64,000 bases of DNA from Alteribacter lacisalsi (GTDB lineage Bacteria; Bacillota; Bacilli; Bacillales; Salisediminibacteriaceae), in assembly GCF_003226345.1 (NCBI RefSeq), contig NZ_PDOF01000001.1, positions 1 to 64,000 on the forward strand. Reading direction: 5' to 3'. Position 1 is the first letter of the stretch. Each line of letters starts with the position of its first letter. The notes under the pieces were generated by a model. That model searched no databases and was not told where the DNA came from. It worked only from the letters and a program-made list of their open reading frames with translations. The position numbers and the translations under genes were made by a program. This document shows, in pieces, positions 52,310 through 59,800 of the stretch.

Positions 52310-53256
52310 CTTACGTAGCCTTCTTCAACCGGAGCGGGGATTTGCTCGAGTATCCTTTGCAGCACGTCTTCTTTCGTTTTCGTCATTGAACTTTCAAGTG
52401 TCAGGACGAGACGATGGCTCAGCACAAAAGGCGCAAGTGTCTTGACATCATCAGGTGTGGCGTAGGTCCGGCCTGAGAGGCAGGCTTTTGCCTGAATACT
52501 CCGTACAAATGACAGGGTGCCTCGGGGGCTTACACCGGCATCTGTGTCTTCTGATTCCCGTGTTGCCCGGATAATCTGCAGCAGATAATCCTCTACGGAT
52601 TCGTGAATCGCTACCTGTCCCGCCTCTTTTTTCATATGGAGAAGGTCTTCGGTCTTTAAAACAGGCTCAAGTTCTTCGAAAGGTTTTTTGCCTTTGTAAA
52701 GACGGATCATCAATCTTTCTTCTTCCACAGTGGGATAGCCGGAACGAATCTGCATAAGAAACCGGTCCATCTGGGCTTCTGGAAGAGCGAAAGTTCCCTG
52801 CTGGGATTCAATCGGATTCTGTGTGGCGATGACAATAAAAGGCTGAGGGAGGGGAAGCGTTGTGCCATCAATCGTAACCTGCGCTTCTTCCATCACCTCC
52901 AAGAGGCTGGACTGGGTACGCGGCGTCGCCCGATTTATTTCATCAGCAAGAAGAATATTAGCCATAACAGGTCCCGGTCGCATTTCGAATTCCTGGGTTT
53001 TGGGGTTGAAAAACTGTACACCGGTAACATCTCCGGGCAGCACATCAGGGGTAAACTGAATTCTTTTGAATGAGCCGTCAGTCAGGCGTGCCATCGTTTT
53101 AGCCATCACGGTTTTTCCTGTGCCTGGCACGTCTTCAAGGAGAATATGTCCGCCGCTGATCAGGCTTACAAGAATCAGTTCGGTAAGTTCCTCTTTTCCT
53201 GTAAGTACTTTTCCAACTTCTTTTTTTACGCTATGCAATGTTTGCTGTATGTCCAT
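52306..53256 (-). CDS. MoxR-family AAA+ ATPase
   Basis: Cytoplasmic AAA+ protein with Walker A VPGTGKT, Walker B LLADEINRA, sensor 1 IVIATQNPIE and the MoxR-typical ALPEAQMDRFLM. MoxR ATPases are chaperone-like and act with von-Willebrand-A-type partners, here the DUF58 protein encoded next. The 316-residue length is normal. AAAGGAG precedes the ATG. It is the promoter-proximal gene of the cluster. Confidence 0.9.
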   Translation of the reverse strand: MDIQQTLHSVKKEVGKVLTGKEELTELILVSLISGGHILLEDVPGTGKTVMAKTMARLTDGSFKRIQFTPDVLPGDVTGVQFFNPKTQEFEMRPGPVMANILLADEINRATPRTQSSLLEVMEEAQVTIDGTTLPLPQPFIVIATQNPIESQQGTFALPEAQMDRFLMQIRSGYPTVEEERLMIRLYKGKKPFEELEPVLKTEDLLHMKKEAGQVAIHESVEDYLLQIIRATRESEDTDAGVSPRGTLSFVRSIQAKACLSGRTYATPDDVKTLAPFVLSHRLVLTLESSMTKTKEDVLQRILEQIPAPVEEGYVR

Positions 53257-53427
53257 TTGTACATCTCCTTTTTGACCGTTATGTTTGATCGTACCAGTTC
53301 CCTAACAGAATAGTCTGACTCATTTACGCAAAAACATATGCTTTGGTTTCAAGATCTGCTTGCGCAGCATAAACCGCGTAAAAAAACGCCTGCATTGCAG
53401 ACGTTTACGAATTTCTGTAAGGAGAAC

Positions 53428-54012
53428 TCAGCATTCATCTATTACAGGTTCTTCTTTAATATATAAGTTTTTCGTTTCTTTAAAATAGTAGGTGAGATCC
53501 GTGGACATGGTGGCTGCGCCGATAATGCTGCCGTCCCGGACCCGAAGCGGCTGGGCATGAACATCAAAATAGGCTTCACCTGATGAAAGGGGATAACAGA
53601 TGACACACCTCTTCATGAGCCCCGTTTCAATCACTTCTTTTTTCAACTCCGTCAGCTTTTGTCCACCAGGGTGGCATGTCAGTTCATCAGCACGCTTACC
53701 AAGCCATTCGTTCTCACTGAAATCCGGGTGAGGATTGTAAAGCCAGGTATATCTCAGTTCAAGGTCGCAGTGACTGAGAATCACAGGTGCACTGGACAGA
53801 GTACTCATAAATGGGTCATCAAAATCCTCCATAAAGAAAGCCGAAGGATTGAATCCAAGTACCCTGGCAATGTGACCCGCCACGCGTATGCTTGGATTGC
53901 GCGACCCTTTTTCAATCTGTGCATAATAGCTTCTGTTAATAAATGCCCGGCCGGCGACATCTTCCTGTGTCAGTTTTCGATCCAGCCTGAGGGCGGTTAA
54001 CCAGTTCCTCAT
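53428..54012 (-). CDS. XRE-type transcription regulator with PAS domain
   Basis: An N-terminal helix-turn-helix of the XRE type (about residues 3-60: LRLDRKLTQEDVAGRAFINRSYYAQIEKG) is followed by a PAS-like sensor (about 75-180) with DLELRYTWLYNPHPDFSENEWLGKRADEL, a pattern also found in PAS-sensor kinases. It could bind DNA in response to a small ligand or redox state. It is divergent from a histidine kinase gene, with about 240 bases between, and seems to be transcribed alone. The target is unknown; the shared intergenic region is a fair guess. Confidence 0.8.
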   Translation of the reverse strand: MRNWLTALRLDRKLTQEDVAGRAFINRSYYAQIEKGSRNPSIRVAGHIARVLGFNPSAFFMEDFDDPFMSTLSSAPVILSHCDLELRYTWLYNPHPDFSENEWLGKRADELTCHPGGQKLTELKKEVIETGLMKRCVICYPLSSGEAYFDVHAQPLRVRDGSIIGAATMSTDLTYYFKETKNLYIKEEPVIDEC

Positions 54013-54251
54013 ATGTGATCACCACTTGATGAAAATTATCATGATGTGGCAAACTGCCACATTATAAACCCCTAAACAATTGGTACTATCAAGTTATAGA
54101 AAACTTACAGACTATTATAAGGGAAGCCGATATTTATTTGTGCGAAATTATCAAAAACATCTGTAATTGGTCAAAAAGGCCTCGGTTGTTAACATAATAA
54201 GTAAACAGAAGAGCGTCACATAATGATTACGGAAAAGGGGGCACAGGAAAG

Positions 54252-54989
54252 GTGAAGTTTCAGGAACAGGCATTTCGAATCAATACAAAAAAAGTAAATC
54301 CTGCAGAAGAAAGCTTTGAAGAAATCGGTAAAATGATGGCTCATGAGATGCGAAATCTCCTTACAGTATGGCGGGTGGTAGTGGATCTGTACGAGTGTGA
54401 CATCGACACGATGCATCAGACCATTCTTAGTCATGAAATTAATTCCGTAGAGGGCTTTATTAACAGAATGATGCTGATTTCGAAATCATACAGAGCTTCG
54501 GACTGGAAAAAGGAAGGTATAAATCAGCTGGTCAGGGAATGTATTGATGCACTCGCATTTCAGGCTTACAAGCACAATGTGAGCATAAAAGTCTGCTGGC
54601 TTGAGGAAGAATACGAGCCGGTTGTAGTAAAGGAACAGCTGTCTGCCGGGATTACAGAACTGCTGAAAAATGCGATTCAGGCTTCGGGTGAAAATAGTGA
54701 AGTTAATATTACGATAAAAAAAGAAGCAGACCGGCTGCAGATTTCAATTAGAGACCAGGGGACCGGCATGGACAGCGATCAGGTGGAGCGGCTCGGAAGA
54801 CCGACATATATGATTGAGGGTTACGGGACAGGACTAGGTGTGGCGGTTGCCAAAAGAGGGGTCTTCCTTCACAATGGCACACTTTCTTACTTAAGCAAAG
54901 AACAGGAGGGGACAGAAGTAAGGCTGGAACTTCCTCTCTCAAAAACCTCCTTTCCTGAAATTATGATTCCTGACGATCAAGCTTTTTGA
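54252..54989 (+). CDS. orphan soluble histidine kinase
   Basis: A 245-residue protein with only the kinase core. The phosphorylation site is in IGKMMAHEMRNLLT (H31); the ATP-binding domain has the N box ELLKNAIQAS (N140), the G1 box DQGTGMD and the G2 box GTGLGVAVAK. No transmembrane or sensor domain precedes it and no response regulator lies nearby. The core resembles the sporulation kinases of Bacillus (KinB/KinE type), so it could feed the Spo0 phosphorelay; this is inference. The start is a GTG after AGGAAAG. Its last 29 bases overlap the convergent small gene. Confidence 0.82.
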   Translation: MKFQEQAFRINTKKVNPAEESFEEIGKMMAHEMRNLLTVWRVVVDLYECDIDTMHQTILSHEINSVEGFINRMMLISKSYRASDWKKEGINQLVRECIDALAFQAYKHNVSIKVCWLEEEYEPVVVKEQLSAGITELLKNAIQASGENSEVNITIKKEADRLQISIRDQGTGMDSDQVERLGRPTYMIEGYGTGLGVAVAKRGVFLHNGTLSYLSKEQEGTEVRLELPLSKTSFPEIMIPDDQAF

Positions 54990-55254
54990 AGGCGTCAATG
55001 AAAGGGGCCGGGTCATCTTTCACCATATAGGAATAGACACCTTTACTCGTATGGAGGTAGAGGAGTCCCTCTTCTTCCTGGAGCGGCCGATAGGAAATAT
55101 CAAATACGTCCTTAAACTTGAAAGACCGGTGGGCAGTCTGTATTTCATTCTGATCCATTGTGAGTGTGCGCTCATGCTCAACGGTTTTCTGTTCAATACT
55201 GTTCGTGACTTTATGAACTTTATAGTAGGTTTGTTTAACAGGCTGATTCAGCAT
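54961..55254 (-). CDS. hypothetical 97-residue protein
   Basis: Not recognised with certainty. The sequence has a run of strand-like segments (SFKFKDVFDISYRPL, GLLYLHTSKGVYSYMV) and a C-terminal helix (APFIDAFKKLD), as in a small PH-like fold found in some Bacillus proteins. There is no signal or membrane segment. AAAGGCGGGG precedes the ATG. It converges on the kinase gene with a 29-base overlap of the 3' ends, so the two transcripts could interfere. Coding looks likely because the fold pattern is regular. Confidence 0.6.
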   Translation of the reverse strand: MLNQPVKQTYYKVHKVTNSIEQKTVEHERTLTMDQNEIQTAHRSFKFKDVFDISYRPLQEEEGLLYLHTSKGVYSYMVKDDPAPFIDAFKKLDRQES

Positions 55255-55392
55255 ATTTCCCCGCCTTTTAAATGGGTCATTTGTATATTATTCTAATCGC
55301 GCATCTCCCCGATTTCAACTTATTCCACCTGTCTCTCCGTTTCGGAATATATAATAGTAAATAGAGAGCGGGACACAGTGAGGGGGAGGAAG

Positions 55393-56277
55393 ATGATTTG
55401 TTTTTTTGTGAATCCGGCTTCCGGAGGCGGAAACGGAACCAGAGTATGGAAAAAGGTTGAACGGGCAATTCGTAACAGGGAGTCATGGTCAGTGGTGTTT
55501 ACTGAAAAACCAGGAAGCATTAAAGAACACCTTGAAAGCGGGGCCTTCTCTGACATCACTGCAGCGATAGCGGTAGGCGGTGACGGAACGATTCATGAAC
55601 TGGCTAATGCAATAAAGGGCAGAGACATTCATCTCGGCGTCATTCCGGCTGGCTCAGGCAACGACTTTGCCAGAGCCCTGGGTATTTCTAATGACCCTGT
55701 TAAAGCGGCAGAAAATATTTTTCTGGGTCGGACAATCCGGCTGGATCTGGGGAGCCTGGATGAACGCCTGTTCCTGACAGCTGTAGGATCCGGTTTTGAC
55801 GGAGAGGTTGCCAGAGTGACAAATAAAGCAGCCTATAAAAAGTGGCTGAACCGGATTAATGCAGGCAGACTTGCCTATCTGATCGGAGTTGTGCAAGTGC
55901 TGATACGCTACCGTTCCTGTAAAGTACGCATGGAAATAAATGATGAAAAATTTGAACTGGATAACGTGTGGCTTATTGCAGCAGCGAATCTGAAATATTA
56001 TGGGGGAGGACTTCCAATTTGTCCGACTGCGGATGGAGAAGACGGAAAACTATCGATTTGCGCCATTCACGGTGTATCAAAGTTGAAAGCGCTGACGATA
56101 CTTCCGCGAGTCGTGACAGGAAGTCACACAGGATTAAAAGGAGTGGCCATGCTGGAAGGACAAAGCTGCAAAATCACCTCCGATTCACCTCTTCCTATTC
56201 AATATGACGGGGAGTATGCTGGAAAAATGAACGCGGTTATTCGTAATATACCGAGCGCAATAACTGTCATAATTTGA
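55393..56277 (+). CDS. diacylglycerol kinase-family lipid kinase
   Basis: Member of the DagK/YegS family, which phosphorylates diacylglycerol or related lipids with ATP at the inner membrane face. The nucleotide loop GGDGTIHEL and the lipid-kinase motif PAGSGNDFARALG are present, with FFVNPASGGG at the start. I chose the ATG at 55393, six bases after AGGGGG; a GTG at 55378 has no ribosome site. The 294-residue length is normal. It stands alone, ahead of the second giant protease, with a terminator at 56405. Exact lipid substrate is open. Confidence 0.88.
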   Translation: MICFFVNPASGGGNGTRVWKKVERAIRNRESWSVVFTEKPGSIKEHLESGAFSDITAAIAVGGDGTIHELANAIKGRDIHLGVIPAGSGNDFARALGISNDPVKAAENIFLGRTIRLDLGSLDERLFLTAVGSGFDGEVARVTNKAAYKKWLNRINAGRLAYLIGVVQVLIRYRSCKVRMEINDEKFELDNVWLIAAANLKYYGGGLPICPTADGEDGKLSICAIHGVSKLKALTILPRVVTGSHTGLKGVAMLEGQSCKITSDSPLPIQYDGEYAGKMNAVIRNIPSAITVII

Positions 56278-56404
56278 GAGATTTTACTTTACCGGAAAGG
56301 TATTGCTCCTGGAGAAAATAAATTCAGCTTAATGATTCGAAAGTTTCATTTTATACAAACTTAGTATTTTCAGGTTTAAAGTTCATATAACGAGTATTGA
56401 CCTG

Positions 56405-56437
56405 GGAGGCCTTCATGATAATGGATGCCTCTTTTTG
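56405..56437 (+). terminator. terminator of the lipid kinase gene
   Basis: GAGGC.TTCAT and ATGGATGCCTC pair imperfectly and T5 follows, 128 bases after the stop codon. Confidence 0.6.
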
Positions 56438-56581
56438 TAATGAGAAAATCAGTCTATAAGCAACGAAATAAAATAGGTATTAGTGCCTAATTAAGAGGTG
56501 ATCCAGTTAAATATACTTATTATAAATTTAAGCTTCAAAGGTAAAGTAATTATATTTATATAATATATCGTTTTCTTATAT

Positions 56582-56637
56582 ACTGCTTTGTACGTATCTG
56601 TTTTACAGTAAATCTACATATAAAGCAGTCTTTTTTG
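56582..56637 (+). terminator. terminator-like hairpin upstream of the second protease promoter
   Basis: ACTGCTTT and AAAGCAGT, 32 bases apart, are followed by T6. The loop contains a smaller CTG(TTTTA)CAG hairpin. It could be a second terminator for the lipid kinase transcript or an attenuator of an unseen upstream start. The rest of the 569-bp gap is AT-rich with only the promoter at 56730. Confidence 0.45.
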
Positions 56638-56729
56638 ACGGAAAAATAGTTATTACGCTCTTAATCTGTGTAAAAAAATGTCGAATAATGACTAGTTTTG
56701 TATTTTTTCATTTTTATGGGGGTAAACGG

Positions 56730-56758
56730 TTGAATTTTTTAAATTATTTAAATATTAT
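56730..56758 (+). promoter_or_regulatory. promoter of the second giant protease gene
   Basis: TTGAAT and TATTAT with a 17-base spacer, about 90 bases before the TTG start. It closely mirrors the promoter of paralog 1. Confidence 0.55.
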
Positions 56759-56846
56759 GGTCACTACACGTTCTACAAAATCCATATCGTGGGAGAGGAG
56801 GAAAGTCAAAACAAAAATGTGAACAAAAAATAGGAGGGTTTTTATT

Positions 56847-59800
56847 TTGAGGAGAGAAAACCAGAGAAAATTCCGCGTTCAATTTTCGATCGTGATGGCG
56901 ATGATGCTTGTATTTACGCCTTTTGCCAGTCTTTCGGCGAATGCGCAGGGGGATGCTGAATCGGACACCTTCACGACATTTAAGGATGAGAATCTCCAGA
57001 CTGCTGAAGAGAAAGTTGATTCGGCAGTAATGGATTTGTTTGAAGAAGAAGAGTACGTGAGTGTACTCATCGAGATGAACGAACAGGTTGATACAAACGC
57101 TGTCGTTCAGAATCTTGACCTAAACACAGCCACGAGTGACTACCAGGAAAAACAATCGAAGCGTTATGCCGTTTTTGATGCGCTTCACTCCACCGCAGAA
57201 AGAACACAGGCACCACTACTTAACTCCCTTGAACAGGCACAGAATGACGGACTCGTACAGGATTTCGAAAGCTTTTACATTATGAACTACGTGCATGCTG
57301 AAGTTTCTCAGGAATACTTAGAAGAGCTAAAGCATCGTCCTGAAGTAGCGAGCATTCGTGAAAATGGATGGATCGAAATTGATCTTCCGGAACAGGAAGA
57401 CCTGCCGGAAGTACAGAATGATGACAATGTAGAATGGAACATTGATCAAGTTCAGGCTGTTGATGCATGGTCCTTTGGTTTTGAAGGCGCCGGAATCACA
57501 GTAGGGGTCATTGATACAGGTGTTCAATGGGATCACGATGCACTCATTGAAAACTTCCGCGGCTACAATCCTGAAGACCCGGATAACCCTGACGCATATG
57601 GAAACTGGCTTGACCGGACAGGGAATGCTGAACTTCCTGAAGATATCATTGACCATGGTACTCACGTAACCGGAACAGTTCTTGGTCAGGATGCCGCACA
57701 GGAGAATATCATTGGTGTAGCACCTGAAGCACAATGGATTGCCGCACGTGCGTTCACCGCATTTGGCGGATCTGAAGCTGATCTTCTCGCTTCTGGTGAG
57801 TACATGCTCGCTCCGGAAGACAACCCGGATCTGGCACCGGATATCGTGCAGAATTCCTGGGGAGGCCAGCCTGGTGTAGATGACTGGTACCAACCGATTG
57901 TACAGGCTTGGAGAGATGCAGGACAGCTGCCTGTATTTTCAGCAGGGAACTCAGGCCCTGGTGCGGAAACAGTCACACCTCCTGCCAATTATCCGGAAAG
58001 CTACGCAGTAGCTGCGACGGATATTGACAACGAGGTTGCAAGCTTTTCCAGCCGTGGACCTTCCAACATGGATGGGGATGACCAGAAGCCGAACATCTCC
58101 GCGCCTGGTGTAAACATTCGTTCTTCCGTACCAGGTAATGGATATGAAGGCGGTTTTAACGGAACATCCATGGCAGCACCGCATATCGCAGGTACAGCAG
58201 CAATCCTGCTCTCCATTGATGCGGGACTGAGCCCGGATGATATTGAAGACATTCTTGATGAAACAGCTACACCACTTACAGATGACCAGTACACAGAAGT
58301 ACCGAACGATGGTTACGGTGTCGGACTTCTGAATGTGTATGATGCAGTAGCGATGGTTTCTGATGGTGTTGGTACAATTGAAGGACACGTTCTTCAGGAA
58401 GGTTCTGATGACGAGGCTCCTGAAATTGAGCACAGCCCGATTACAGAAACATATGCAGGACTTGATGTACCTGTAACAGCTCACATTACTGATAATGTTG
58501 CAGTGACTGAGGCGATGATTCGTGTAAGTCATGAAGATCATGATTACGACGTTAATATTCCAATGGAACTTGTAGACGGTGACCATACAGATGGGGAATA
58601 CCGCGGTTATATTCCTTGGAATTTCGTCCAGGAACCAGGATTTGAATATCGTATTATTGCTCACGATTTCGGTAACAACGCATCTTCAACCGATGATTTC
58701 TGGGTTGATGTTGAATTCGGTGTTGAGCCGGATGAGTATACAGAAGATTTCGAGAACTATCCGAACGGATGGACACTCGAAGGCGACTGGGAGTGGGGTT
58801 CTCCTGAAGCCGGACCTGAACCGGTAATCGGAGAGAATCTTGTCGGAACAAACCTTGAGGGGAACTATTCCGATAATCAGGCATCACTTGCGATGCTTCC
58901 GCCACTTGACCTTCGTGATTCAGACGAAGCTTCTGTAAGACTTAACCACTGGTACGATATTGAAGACGGATTCGATCTTGGGGCAGTAGCCGTAAGTAAT
59001 GACTACGGTGAAAACTGGGATCTTGTAGACATCTTTACAGGCCAGGATCAGGAATGGAGAAATCTATTTGTCGATCTTGACAGCTATGTGGGCAGCGAAG
59101 ACCCTGTTCTTGTAGCATTTGAGTTTATAACCGATGTGGATACAAACTATCTTGGATGGTACCTTGATAACGTGAACCTTATTGGAGAAGATGACGAAGC
59201 GCCAAGCGTACCTGAAAATCTTTCTGCAGAGCAGTCTGCTGTAGGCGTTTCCCTATCGTGGGATGCTTCGCCGGAAGTTGACACTGCAGGTTACAACGTT
59301 TACCGTTCCGAATCAGCAGACGGTGAATTCGAACACATTGGCGACACTTCTGCAACAGCATTTAACGATACAGATACAGAAGGCGGAACAGAGTACTTTT
59401 ACTATGTAACAGCCTTTGATTTCAGCGGAAACGAAAGTGACGGATCCAACGTTGCTTCTGCTGAAGCGCCTCATGTTGTTGTGGCTTACTACAGCGACTT
59501 CAACGAAGATGAAGGCGGATTTACCACTGACGGCGAAAACAACAGCTGGGAGTGGGGCGAGCCGACATCCGGACCGGGTGAAGCCTACGTTGGAGACAAC
59601 CTTTGGGCAACTGGTCTTGGTGGAGACTACAACAACAGTGAAGACAGCTATATTGAAAGTCCGGAGATCGAGCTCGGCGATGAGCTGAATTCAGCAACTC
59701 TTCACTTTGCACACTGGAAAGACATTGAAGACGGCTGGGACTACGCTTATCTTCAGGTATCCAATGACGGCGGAGACAGCTGGACTGACTACGCTGAATA

